A DNA stretch of 27,683 nucleotides from Algisphaera sp039180025 (GCA_039180025.1 JBCDDZ010000036.1:1-27683), one strand, 5' to 3'. Numbered from the stretch's first letter, positions 7,201-15,700 are shown. Notes: generated by a model from the sequence alone, not told the origin. Numbers and translations: made by a program.

Positions 7201-8964
7201 CCCGACGGTTCCGTCGGCGTTCCCCACGTAAGCCCCGGCCAGAGCCACCGCTTCGGGCGACACGATCTTCACCACCCGGCCCGACGCGTCGACCTCTTTC
7301 ACCGTGACCGCCCGCTCCACGCCGCCCTGCCCGTCGTACCATTCGTCGATCGCCAGCAGCACCGTGCCGTTGGGGTTGATGTACCGCGTCCGCACCTCGC
7401 CCGGGTCGTTTTCCCCCGGCCGGTCGTCGGTCACGCTCTTCTGCAGCCAGCGGTCTAGCTCGCCGCCGCTCTGGGTGCTGTAGGTGTAGGCCGTGGCGCT
7501 GGGCGCGCTGCCGCAGCACGCCCCCTTGGTGTAGCCGTTGGCCCGCCCTTCGGTATCGTAGGTGTACGTCGCCGACGCCAGCTCGTCGAACTCGGCGTCG
7601 GTCAGCGTGGTCACGTGGTCCAGCAGCAGGGACGGATCGTCACCAAACTCCGCCGCCAGCGCCGCCGCCGCGTCCCCTTTAATAACCGCCCGTGTCTTGC
7701 CTTCATTGATCGGGTCTCCCCCCGTGAAGCGCCGGTAGAAGACCCAGCCAGTCGTACGCAAAAACCCATTTCGATCAGCCTTCTGGTATCGCACAGCAAT
7801 TTTCATTCCTGCCGGTGCATAATATCCAGGCGCGATTGCCGATTCACCCGTGCCGTAATATGTCGCAGTACAAAAATCGGTGTTTAGCAATAGATCGCCA
7901 TCGGCATCGCCGAAACACTTAGCATTTTCTGTCAAAGCCGCACCTAGATTTCCAATCGGAAGAAGATTATCATCATTCTTCTCGCGTTTCGGGCGCGTCG
8001 GTTTGTCGGATTCGTTAATATCTACATTGATTAGTCGTGTTTCACGTTGATCCCATTGAGTAACGAAGCGATAAAAATAATTTTCACTTGTTTTAAACGT
8101 TACTAAATAATCTGGAAGGCTATCTATATCTATATACCAATGATAACGTTTTTCGACGTTGTGACCACCCGCACTCGCCGTAATCCAGCTTAGTTTATGT
8201 CGATATATAGACGAACCTTTGCTGGCTACCAAGACGCTGGATCCTGCTGGCTCCCTGTCTACCGATTCGTTATCCCAATCGGTGTAATCTGTATATCCAC
8301 CGTTTACACCCAGGCATACCTGAAAGGTCCGATACTCACGACTAGCTGTCATCGCAGTTCCATTATAAATGTCTCCCCGAAGTATACGGTCGCCTTTTAC
8401 TATTGATTGGTCTTCGCCGTGATTCCGTCTTATACGTATATAACTTTTGTAATCTCCGTAGGGAGTAGCGAGTTTTTGACTACCTAATGATTTCTGAAAT
8501 TCATTGAGAATCTCATATTGAGATCTTTCTCGTAAGCTCACCAAAGTGCCACGCTTTGACTTAAATTTCTGCACCGCCCGCCAAGCTTTCATCTGGCAAT
8601 TGTAAGACTCTAGATCTTCTTCGTGTTTTTCGTCGCCAGATTCGCCATTGGGATCTGGCGCGTCGCATCCGTTTTCATTACAAGACTTACATTCTTCGCC
8701 TTCTTCATCCTCTGGCCCCGGCTCATCGTCCGGAGTGTCGCCTTCTTCAGACCCGTCGCCGTTCTGACCCGGGCGACAGATCTTGTCGGCCGCGCAGCTC
8801 TCGGCGTAGGCCGATGCAGGGATTAGCGTGGTCACCAGCAGCGAACTCAACATGCCGACAAGAACCAGCAACCGCAACGGCGACACATCCGCCAATGGCC
8901 CGACGCTTTTGGTCGGGATAGATCGTTTTTTGTAGAATAAGAATTTAGATCGGGGATGGATCAT
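4264..8964 (-). CDS. RHS/YD-repeat protein with PA14 domain, N-terminal half (RHS-N)
   Basis: I chose ATG 8964 (1566 aa) because GGAG lies seven bases upstream and a clear signal follows. An in-frame TTG at 9021 would add 19 residues. Residues 29-54 (PLRLLVLVGM..., ending PASAYA) are a Sec signal. Residues 55-115 are a strongly acidic linker with several cysteines (CAADKIC, CKSCNENGC). Residues about 115-400 match nothing I recognise and are encoded by AT-rich DNA. YD repeats begin at about 460 (TYTYDTEGRANGYTKG). A PA14 domain occupies about 610-770 (GLRGQYYENASFSG, EAGEYVFHLASDDAVKLTI, SLFWTKPG). It is a beta-sandwich often used for carbohydrate or surface binding. YD repeats then fill the chain to the end (YDDAHRPTHVVDYGDESP, then TAG). 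The stop falls inside the core rather than after the usual conserved RHS C-terminus. RHS-C appears to supply the rest. Confidence 0.85.
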   Translation of the reverse strand: MIHPRSKFLFYKKRSIPTKSVGPLADVSPLRLLVLVGMLSSLLVTTLIPASAYAESCAADKICRPGQNGDGSEEGDTPDDEPGPEDEEGEECKSCNENGCDAPDPNGESGDEKHEEDLESYNCQMKAWRAVQKFKSKRGTLVSLRERSQYEILNEFQKSLGSQKLATPYGDYKSYIRIRRNHGEDQSIVKGDRILRGDIYNGTAMTASREYRTFQVCLGVNGGYTDYTDWDNESVDREPAGSSVLVASKGSSIYRHKLSWITASAGGHNVEKRYHWYIDIDSLPDYLVTFKTSENYFYRFVTQWDQRETRLINVDINESDKPTRPKREKNDDNLLPIGNLGAALTENAKCFGDADGDLLLNTDFCTATYYGTGESAIAPGYYAPAGMKIAVRYQKADRNGFLRTTGWVFYRRFTGGDPINEGKTRAVIKGDAAAALAAEFGDDPSLLLDHVTTLTDAEFDELASATYTYDTEGRANGYTKGACCGSAPSATAYTYSTQSGGELDRWLQKSVTDDRPGENDPGEVRTRYINPNGTVLLAIDEWYDGQGGVERAVTVKEVDASGRVVKIVSPEAVALAGAYVGNADGTVGSIPLHPGEGRIVTRTYDAAPADGLRGQYYENASFSGTPSFERVDGSVAMDWEYADPWAWASVDELEDDFETFPDWDETNDELVYPVADKDFSVRWAGTVRAPEAGEYVFHLASDDAVKLTINGADVIDEAAGGDGFYESSAVTLAAGAVVPVVLEYAHTATASADDREPAGVSLFWTKPGATAMTPIDNDVQFSGEGRGGAMLSESVQRGGSGTPVMLKSYEYYSPHAWEPNYLPGTHLYNRAKTKIRYGGEPGALVEEKTTIEYRDENGGTAGYFFHDDAVDPAAGGNGWHPKYVVTRRSLGGSDELVTRETRDVDGRTVFRQGPDGVIHYYEHLDTAGLDAGRMSVHVADYDPSQPLPPGVTVPALPGGFTVTPGLHENRVTKYQVSPVSGETVRVSEYKGPTLLTETAYLTRTRSGTAAEYPGHKESRVYSEIYSDNGIIKTARPIQVTISEPGGNTVSTQTAVLTSWAGTSGIPDAGDGLQLISRTDYVYDPQGRQTGTLVYDAYDGSGNLVLKNWTDADAITRHVVYDHEGEVKSQEDPLAKKTFFTDGYVSTGLNSPFRGVVMERRTYPHNKASGPIRVTWTDILGRTVRTFGAMTSAADWSGADPTGDEPLTELTRSTSFYDWQGRTEKQRAYFDLTGLTINQEGTPEDGDPTTSNHYYESEYLAYDNQGRVLRMRSASGDISATVYDAAGRAVERWVGTDDSGATAADPGAGSGNLVMVSETLYGDGQGQPGNRVVAQRRLKPGLVSLSGTSSDYITDATEYDSLGRMIWSKPDVDLAAGQGNPWIHSEYDVRGNLWRSTTYKHGSTPDPTNMLARSESVFDAAGRIIESRTYEVLPSPNGPTGNYLSSTYAYDRAGRQYLSQSSGAGFTKSRYDAAGRMIRSWSGTTPVNETDSDPDGDDIVVSETVYGYDAADNVIWTEVYSRRHDTPGSSTGLLSDLPGAADVRYSATWYDDAHRPTHVVDYGDESP

Positions 8965-9039
8965 GAGGAGTCTCCGTGAACAGGCGGCTCGCAACAGAGT
9001 GGGAACAACGGTTTCGATCAATCGGATTTCGGCGGTGGC

Positions 9040-11097
9040 TCAACGGCGACCGGCCTCAGGGTTTGACAACGCCCAACGGTCAAGCTGATGCCCACGACGC
9101 TGCATCGCTAACTGCAAGGCAATCCGCGGCTGACGCTCAGCCTCTCGCAGCTTGCGGCTGACCGATAGATCCGTTAGCCGCAAGATCCACGGGTCCAACG
9201 CGGCTTTTTGGCTTTCGTCGAGCGCCTCGCGATGGGCTTTGAGTTGAGCCAACGCGGCGGAGGTGTAGCCGTTGCTCAGACACGCCGCGGCGAGTTCCTG
9301 CAACGCCAGCACCCGGGCTGACTCGTCGTCCTCGGCGGCATCAATGGCTTGGGGGAGATAGGTGAAAACGCCCTGCAGCCGTGGCTTTTCGGGGTCGTAA
9401 AGGCTGCTGGCGTAGCCCAGGGCCAAGAGGTGTCGGCTCAGATCAACGCCTTCATACCACTGCCGCTCGGCCTGAAGTTCGAGGATGTGCTCACGCAGGC
9501 CGCCCCGGAGTTGGGCCGACCACGCCTGGACCTTGGCCACCGCGAGATTGTGGGCGTGCGGCAGGTCGGCGGACTGGTGGACTCGCAGCGCGTCGTTCCC
9601 CTCGGCCGAACGCAGCAGCACGGCGGCGGCGCGGTACAGCCGGTCGGACTTCGCGGCGGGGTCGGCGTCCCACGACGCGACCCGCTCGGCTCCGCGTACC
9701 GCTTGCTCGGCCGTCAGCCGGTAACGCACGCCGGCCAGCACCGTGAACGCGAGTTCGGCGGTCTCGGGTTCTAAGGCGTCATCCACGCCATCGGTAAATA
9801 TCGTCTCGGCCAGCCGCGTGGCCGCGGCGGCGAGCACGTCACGCCGCCCCCAGTATCCGCCGGCGAGGATCAGGCAAGCATCGCGCTCGACCGCGGGCCG
9901 TGTCCCCCATCCGTCCGAAGTTTTTGCCGCGGCCTGAAGCGGGCCCCATCCCCCGATTGCCGCTTGCCGCAACGCGTTCTGCAACCCAGGGTCGAGCCGG
10001 CCCCAGTCGATTGGCAGCCCTACCGACCGGGCAATAAAGTCCCCGGTAACCGCTTGAGTGGATCGCCCCAACCCATTAATCAGGCCCAGCCACGTTGCCA
10101 ATGCTCTAGCCCCCCCTACCCTGCCGAAGCGCCGGTCCATGCTCAAACGGTCAGCGATAGTATCCAGCAGGCGTTGGTTCAACGACGTATCGGCTTGGCG
10201 CTCGACGAGTTGAGCCAACCCCAACCAATCTTCGCTGCGTAGCACCCGGCCCGGCCCCTCGAACGTGAGATAGTCGTCCACCAGAAACGACGCGACGGCC
10301 TCTCGGCCTGCCCTATCGTCTCGGCGATCAAACCACCTCATGAGTTCGTGTAGCTCGAACGGCGCCAAGGTCACGCTGCCCTCACGGGCGGCTTCAAGAG
10401 TCTGTCGCCAAAGTATATCGGCAGCACTCCGGACCGGAGCAAGCTCCAGTTCCCGACCAAGCTGACGCAACTCGGCCAGTTCGGTTAAGGCCATCGACAT
10501 ATGGTTTTCATGGCGACTCAGCTTTTGTATAGCCAATTCCCCGATACGGCTGCGTTGATTTTCGTTAATCGCAGAACCCAATCCGCGTCCGATCGCTCGA
10601 AGATCGGCCGAAGTCAACAAGCTTGCGTAGCCGGAGTGCTCGGCAATCTGATGGTGTACACGTGCAGCCAACTGCTCGCTTTCACGAGACGCGCCGACGT
10701 CTATAAGCATATTGATAAAGGCACCGGCAAAACCAGCGTACCGCAGATGGATCGCCGGACGTTCTTGATAATGCCTAAAGCAAGCAACCGCGGCTTCACG
10801 GGCGTGTTCAGTATTGCCAACATCAAGCCAGTGATAAACAGCGCCGCGCGTATCTTCGAAGCTAGCCGGTGAGGGAGACCTAGGCTCTTCAAGAGACGAA
10901 ATTGAAGCAGGACGATGATCGGCAGCCAAAGATGGCTTAATTACTTGCGATGCAGCCGGAAAAATTAAGCAGATTACCATCGAAATCGTCAGAGCATATA
11001 TGAGCAAGATCGACCTTGAGCCGCGGCAATAAGCAGCCGGCGGCAATAGCGGAATATGCTCTTTAAAATACCTACATTGCGAGTAAGTTATAAACAT
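9040..11097 (-). CDS. Exported alpha-helical protein of unknown function (685 aa)
   Basis: ATG 11097 is preceded by TTAGGAG at about ten bases. A long basic N-terminal stretch of 28 residues precedes a hydrophobic segment at 29-49 (SILLIYALTISMVICLIFPA), so the product is exported or anchored in the inner membrane. The remainder is almost wholly alpha-helical with many Ala, Leu, Arg and Glu residues. Some stretches resemble degenerate TPR/SEL-like helical repeats (VYHWLDVGNTEHAREAAVA near 87-105, LALQELAAACLSNGYTSAAL near the C-terminus). I see no catalytic motif. It is the first gene of the leftward unit and ends 75 bases before the RHS-N start, which suggests cotranscription. The first 200 codons are less GC-rich than the rest. 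It could be a scaffold or adaptor for the RHS proteins, but nothing in the sequence proves this. Confidence 0.8.
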   Translation of the reverse strand: MFITYSQCRYFKEHIPLLPPAAYCRGSRSILLIYALTISMVICLIFPAASQVIKPSLAADHRPASISSLEEPRSPSPASFEDTRGAVYHWLDVGNTEHAREAAVACFRHYQERPAIHLRYAGFAGAFINMLIDVGASRESEQLAARVHHQIAEHSGYASLLTSADLRAIGRGLGSAINENQRSRIGELAIQKLSRHENHMSMALTELAELRQLGRELELAPVRSAADILWRQTLEAAREGSVTLAPFELHELMRWFDRRDDRAGREAVASFLVDDYLTFEGPGRVLRSEDWLGLAQLVERQADTSLNQRLLDTIADRLSMDRRFGRVGGARALATWLGLINGLGRSTQAVTGDFIARSVGLPIDWGRLDPGLQNALRQAAIGGWGPLQAAAKTSDGWGTRPAVERDACLILAGGYWGRRDVLAAAATRLAETIFTDGVDDALEPETAELAFTVLAGVRYRLTAEQAVRGAERVASWDADPAAKSDRLYRAAAVLLRSAEGNDALRVHQSADLPHAHNLAVAKVQAWSAQLRGGLREHILELQAERQWYEGVDLSRHLLALGYASSLYDPEKPRLQGVFTYLPQAIDAAEDDESARVLALQELAAACLSNGYTSAALAQLKAHREALDESQKAALDPWILRLTDLSVSRKLREAERQPRIALQLAMQRRGHQLDRWALSNPEAGRR

Positions 11098-11709
11098 ATG
11101 CGAAACACTCCTAAATCAATCCATACTATGTTTGTAGAAGACGATTGATAGACTGATAGTACATCCGCAATTACATCCTGACACCGCGTTGACCTAGCTA
11201 GTTCGCGAAAAAGCCAACATCGAAAATTTAATAAAAATGAGATTTAATCAAGACGAGGCAAGCCGAGGTGAACGGCAAATCGCATTAGCTTGATTGAAGG
11301 CCACCTTTACAAAAACCCGAAAAAAGGAAAACTAAAACATTCAGATTGCAATGAGAAATATAATGCGCGCTTTTCTGAATCTCAATCGGAGTTATACCCA
11401 TTAAAAATTCTAAGCAAATACTTCTCGCTTTCGTTTTTTTGAAATCGTGACTCAAATATCTATCTTAAAAGAAATACCGTTGATTATTACCAAATAGATT
11501 AATGTGAATCTTTTACGGGTGCATTTAATAAAAATTCGACTTATATATTTTTATTGGACTTTGCGGTTTTATCGGACACTAAAACGTCTGCCTTGACATA
11601 GTTTGATTCCGACTGGTATTAATGAGTTTGATGCAATTGTTCAGGTTTTTGTCTGATTTGATGAATGTCTGATATAGCTGCAATTTAAGCTTACGATGAA
11701 AGATATAGC
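11098..11709. other. AT-rich divergent intergenic region
   Basis: This is 612 bp without a credible gene between the leftward RHS unit and the rightward secretion operon. Hand counts of the 60-base lines at 11461 and 11521 give about 27% G+C, against about 62% in a gspD line (13321). It must hold the promoters of both units. A rightward promoter is visible near its right end. No convincing leftward -35/-10 pair stood out. I saw no riboswitch signature, tandem repeat or tRNA in it. Confidence 0.8.
11593..11622 (+). promoter_or_regulatory. Sigma-70-like promoter of the gsp operon
   Basis: A perfect TTGACA (11593-11598) is followed after 18 bases by TATTAA (11617-11622, four of six consensus bases) in AT-rich surroundings. 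Transcription from here would start near 11630 and leave an untranslated leader of about 80 bases before the gspD ATG at 11710. No other plus-strand hexamer pair in the region is as good. Confidence 0.5.
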
Positions 11710-13935
11710 ATGTATATGATCGGGGTCGATTTCGTTAGAAATAGCGTCAATTGCCCAAGAAATATATTTGGTTTCGTTGCGATATCACTGTGCGTTGTCG
11801 GATGGGCCGGAGCGAGTCACGGGCAGGCTGCAGATACCGTTGATGCGGTTCGTCTGAACTTCCCGCCGAACGTTGAGTTGCGGCTGCTGGTGGATTACGT
11901 GGCCGACCGGATGGGGATGAATATCTTTTACGGCGACGAGATCGGCCGGGCACGGGTGACGCTCAAGTCGCCGGCCGAGGTGCCGGTCGAAGCGCTGCCG
12001 GGTTTGTTGGAGTCGGCGCTGCGGATGAACGGGCTTGCGCTCGTGGATACGGAGCAGCCGGGGTGGCAGCGGGTGATCCCGCTGCAGGGGATGACCGCCG
12101 CTGCACGGCGAGTTCACGACCAGACGACTGAAGGGGTTACGGGTGCGAATACGGTCGTCACACAATTGATCCCGGTTGAGCATCTTGATCCGGCCTCGCT
12201 CGAAACGACGCTGCGGCCTTTCCTCACGCCGCAGGGCGGGAACCTGATCGCGGATGCCGAGCGCCGGTTGCTGATCGTGACGGACTTTCAATCTCAGGTG
12301 GATGTGGTCGCCGCGCTGGTGTCTCGGCTGGACCTCCCCACTGCCCCCCCGGAAGTGGCCTTCGTGGCGGCCAAGCATGTACCTGCTCCCCGTTTGGCCC
12401 AGAACCTCAATCAATTGCTTAGCAGCAGCCAGCGATTGGCAGGCCCTCGGAATTCAGGCGGCAATTCGAGGGGCAGGGGCCTGGAGGTCACGGCGGACGA
12501 ACGCACGAACCGTTTGATCCTCATCGGCCCGCCCCAAAAGGTTGCGAGCGCGCAGAAGTTGGCGCTGGAATTAGACCGCGATTTAGGCTTGGAGACGCGT
12601 GTTTACCCGCTGCAACACGTCGCTCCTGAACGATTGGACACGTTGGTGCGTCAGTTGATCGACCCAATGGCGGTGGACCGACTCTACGTCGCAACCGCCG
12701 AAGCGGAAGACGGTTATCTGGTGGTTTCAGCGACCCCCGGAATTCATCAGCAGATCACGCAACTGCAGAAACAGTTGGACGTGCCGCTGACCGAAGTGGC
12801 GAGTCCGGTGCGGTTCTACAAGTTACAGAACGCCGACGCGGCGGAGGTGCTGGCCACAATCAGGGCCATCGAAGGCGGGGCGGGTATGAAAGGGATCGAC
12901 CTCGGCGTCGAGAGTGATCGCCCGCTGAGGCCCAACACGGCGGCGGACCCCGTGCCTGTGGCTGCCGGCGCGATGCCCGAGGCGTTATCGCTGGCGGCAG
13001 TACAGGGCCGAGAGGCGACGGTCACCGCGGACGATAACCTCAACAGCATCATCGTCATCGCCGACCCCGCGGTGCAGCGGGTCTACGAATCCTTAATTAA
13101 TCAGCTCGATCGGCGTCGGCCGCAGGTGATGATTGAGGCGACCGTCGTTACGCTCGATACCACCGACGGCTTCACCCTCGGGGTGGAGATTTCCGGAGGG
13201 GACACGGCGGGTGATTTCCAGGCGTTTTCGTTTAGTTCGTTCGGCCTCAGCACGATCGACGGCGACAACTTTGGCCTCGACATTATCCCGGGCGTGGGCT
13301 TCAACGGTGCGGTGCTGGAAGCCGATATCGCCGACATTGTGATCCAAGCGCTCAAGACCGACGGGCGAACGAGCGTGGTGTCGGCCCCGAAGATCCTGGT
13401 CAACGATAACGCCACGGGTACGATTGCTAGCGTGGCCGAGGCCCCGGTCGCGTCGATCAACCAAGGGCAGAACAGCGACACGGTGACGTTCAGCGGCTTC
13501 GTTGAGGCGGGCACAACAATCGCGGTCACGCCGCAGATCGCCGAGGGCGACCACCTGCGGCTTGAATTCGAGGTGTCGCTGGAAAGTTTTTCAGGCGACG
13601 GGACGGACACACTCCCGCCGCCGCGGTCGAGCAACACGGTCAGCAGCGAAGTCACGATCCCCGACGGCGCAACGATCGTGGTGGGCGGGATTAACCGCAA
13701 GGACGTGGCCGAGTCGGTCAGTCGGCTTCCGCTGCTGGGCGAAATCCCGATCCTGGAATACCTGTTCAGCAGCCGATCGGTGACCGAGAGTGAGTCGACG
13801 CTGTTTGTTTTTCTGCGTCCGGTGATCCTGCGGGACGACCGTTTCGCGGATCTCAAGTTTTATTCGCAGCGTGATATCGAGCGGGCGGGGGTCACCCCGG
13901 ACTATCCGTCGAGCAAACCGATGCTGGTGTGGTAA
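11710..13935 (+). CDS. gspD: Type II secretion system secretin GspD
   Basis: This outer-membrane secretin (741 aa) oligomerises into the exit channel of the type II secretion system. A signal peptide ends near residue 40 (FVAISLCVVGWAGASHGQA). The N0 domain is at about 45-115 (LRLLVDYVADRMGMNIFYGD). The N1-N3 domains follow at about 145-450, with NxII-type repeats such as RLLIVTDFQSQVDVV, TNRLILIGPPQKV and LNSIIVIADPAVQRV. The secretin core covers about 470-725, with PQVMIEATVVTLD, VTPQIAEGDHLRLEFEV, the conserved IVVGGINR and PLLGEIPILEYLF. N3 is long because of an insert around 395-430. ATG 11710 has only a weak GAAAG upstream, and ATG 11716 is an alternative. It opens the gsp operon. PilQ was considered, but the downstream GspE-F-G-H-I-J-K order fits type II secretion. 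Confidence 0.95.
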   Translation: MYMIGVDFVRNSVNCPRNIFGFVAISLCVVGWAGASHGQAADTVDAVRLNFPPNVELRLLVDYVADRMGMNIFYGDEIGRARVTLKSPAEVPVEALPGLLESALRMNGLALVDTEQPGWQRVIPLQGMTAAARRVHDQTTEGVTGANTVVTQLIPVEHLDPASLETTLRPFLTPQGGNLIADAERRLLIVTDFQSQVDVVAALVSRLDLPTAPPEVAFVAAKHVPAPRLAQNLNQLLSSSQRLAGPRNSGGNSRGRGLEVTADERTNRLILIGPPQKVASAQKLALELDRDLGLETRVYPLQHVAPERLDTLVRQLIDPMAVDRLYVATAEAEDGYLVVSATPGIHQQITQLQKQLDVPLTEVASPVRFYKLQNADAAEVLATIRAIEGGAGMKGIDLGVESDRPLRPNTAADPVPVAAGAMPEALSLAAVQGREATVTADDNLNSIIVIADPAVQRVYESLINQLDRRRPQVMIEATVVTLDTTDGFTLGVEISGGDTAGDFQAFSFSSFGLSTIDGDNFGLDIIPGVGFNGAVLEADIADIVIQALKTDGRTSVVSAPKILVNDNATGTIASVAEAPVASINQGQNSDTVTFSGFVEAGTTIAVTPQIAEGDHLRLEFEVSLESFSGDGTDTLPPPRSSNTVSSEVTIPDGATIVVGGINRKDVAESVSRLPLLGEIPILEYLFSSRSVTESESTLFVFLRPVILRDDRFADLKFYSQRDIERAGVTPDYPSSKPMLVW

Positions 13936-13945
13936 GGCGAGTCTT

Positions 13946-15700
13946 ATGGAACTGCTCAATCCCGCCCTTACCCCGCCCGCTCCCGATCGCGGGAGCGCCG
14001 ACTCGGGAGGGCCTTGGTCTTGCCTGGAGAACCTGGATGATTACAAGACCTGGGCTTCGTTTGTTGAGCAAGTGTCGATCTCGTTTGCGCGTCGGCACCG
14101 GATGGTGGGCGTGCTGGACGATACGGGGCAGCCGCTTGTGGTGATGGCCGACCCGCAGAAGGTTTGGGACAGTTTCGATGCGCTGCGGCGTTGGCTCGAC
14201 GTTGCCGTGATGCCGGCGCGGGCCGAGGCCGAGGATATCGCGGCGTGCATTAGCCGACTTTACGAAGCCCAAGGTGGACACGCCGCGAGTGCGATCGAGA
14301 GCATCGAGAACACGGACAACGTCTCGTCGATCCTTGGATCGGCTTCCGGCGACGGAGCGAAAACTCTCGGAGGCGGGGGAGATTTGTTGGATAGAGAGGG
14401 ACGGGCGCCAGTGGTGAAGTTGGCGAACGCATTACTGTTCGAAGCAGTGAAACTGCGGGCGTCGGACGTGCACCTCCAGCCAACCGAGGACCGGGTCGCG
14501 GTGCGGATGCGGATCGACGGGGTGCTGTCCGAGGCGTTTGAGTTGCCGCGATCGACCCACGAAGAGCTGGTGAGCCGGGTCAAGGTGATGGGCCAGATGG
14601 ACATCGCCGAGAAACGGTTGCCGCAGGACGGCCGGGCAACGGTGCAGGTCGGACCCCGGAAGATTGATCTGCGGCTCTCGACGGTGCCAACGAGCCACGG
14701 CGAGCGGGTGGTTTTTCGGCTGCTGGATAAGAGCGCCCGGCTGTACGCCCTCGACGAGTTGGGTATGCCCCGGGACGTTTTAAAGCAGTATTCCAAGGGG
14801 ATTCAAGCGGAGCACGGATTGGTCTTGGTCACCGGCCCCACGGGCTCGGGCAAGTCGACCACGCTCTATGGCTCGCTCCAGCAGATCAACTGCGCCGAGC
14901 TCAACGTACTAACCCTCGAAGACCCCATCGAATACCAGCTTCCGGGGGTCAGCCAGATGCAGGTCAGCGAGAAGAAGGGGATGAGTTTCGCCAAGGGGCT
15001 GCGCTCGGTCCTGCGGCAGGACCCCGACATCATTATGGTCGGTGAGATCCGCGATCGCGAGACGGCAGAACTGGCGATCCAGGCGGCGCTGACCGGGCAC
15101 CTGGTGTTCTCGACGCTGCACACGAACGACGCGCCCAGCGCGGTGACGCGGCTGCTGGACCTGGGGATCGAGCCGTACCTAGTATCGAGTTCGCTTTTGG
15201 CGGTGATGGCTCAGCGGCTGGTCCGACGGGTGTGCGGGGAGTGTGCCGAGGCGTTAACGGCGGGCGACGCCGAAGCGGAACTCGGAAGACTGCGGTTCGA
15301 CTTGGCCGACGAGCGGACACATCCCGCCCACCGGGATGTTCCGCGGTCACAGAGCGGCTCCGAGCGCCACCCAGATGATTTGCGGGGGCGTGGCCTCTTC
15401 CGCGGGCAAGGTTGCCCCGCATGTCGAGACACGGGATATCGGGGGCGGGTGGGCTTGTATGAGTACTTATCGATCGACGAACAACTGCGTGACGCAATCC
15501 AAGAACGGGCGCCCGCGTCGCGGCTCAAGCGGATCGCACGGCGGCACGGGATGCGGTCGCTGCGAGACGACGGCGTGCAGAAGGTACTCCGCGGGATGAC
15601 CACCGCGGACGAGGTGCTGCGGGTCACGGCACGGACGGCCACCGATGAATGGGATGTCGTCGGACCCACCGGCCAAGAAGCTGTGCGGGGGGAGGCTTAA
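13946..15700 (+). CDS. gspE: Type II secretion ATPase GspE
   Basis: This cytoplasmic hexameric ATPase (584 aa) powers pseudopilus assembly. I start it at ATG 13946, ten bases after the gspD stop with AAGGCGAG upstream. The frame runs further back only by overlapping gspD. The N-terminal part (1-150) is divergent from the usual MSHEN domain. SDVHLQPTEDRVAVRMRIDG marks the N2 domain. Walker A GPTGSGKST lies at about 297-305 and an Asp box LEDPIEYQLPGVSQMQV follows. Walker B DPDIIMVGEIRD lies near 359-370, and the His box is TGHLVFSTLHTND. Two CxxC pairs, CGEC near 431 and CPAC near 490, form the metal-binding motif found in GspE. The interval between them, about 55 residues rich in Arg, His and Asp, is longer than I expect for the family. 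Confidence 0.95.
   Translation: MELLNPALTPPAPDRGSADSGGPWSCLENLDDYKTWASFVEQVSISFARRHRMVGVLDDTGQPLVVMADPQKVWDSFDALRRWLDVAVMPARAEAEDIAACISRLYEAQGGHAASAIESIENTDNVSSILGSASGDGAKTLGGGGDLLDREGRAPVVKLANALLFEAVKLRASDVHLQPTEDRVAVRMRIDGVLSEAFELPRSTHEELVSRVKVMGQMDIAEKRLPQDGRATVQVGPRKIDLRLSTVPTSHGERVVFRLLDKSARLYALDELGMPRDVLKQYSKGIQAEHGLVLVTGPTGSGKSTTLYGSLQQINCAELNVLTLEDPIEYQLPGVSQMQVSEKKGMSFAKGLRSVLRQDPDIIMVGEIRDRETAELAIQAALTGHLVFSTLHTNDAPSAVTRLLDLGIEPYLVSSSLLAVMAQRLVRRVCGECAEALTAGDAEAELGRLRFDLADERTHPAHRDVPRSQSGSERHPDDLRGRGLFRGQGCPACRDTGYRGRVGLYEYLSIDEQLRDAIQERAPASRLKRIARRHGMRSLRDDGVQKVLRGMTTADEVLRVTARTATDEWDVVGPTGQEAVRGEA

Noticed and set aside
11098..11709. Riboswitch or small RNA in the AT-rich intergenic region
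   Set aside because: No conserved riboswitch core or strong hairpin with a T tract was found. Only a promoter is supported.
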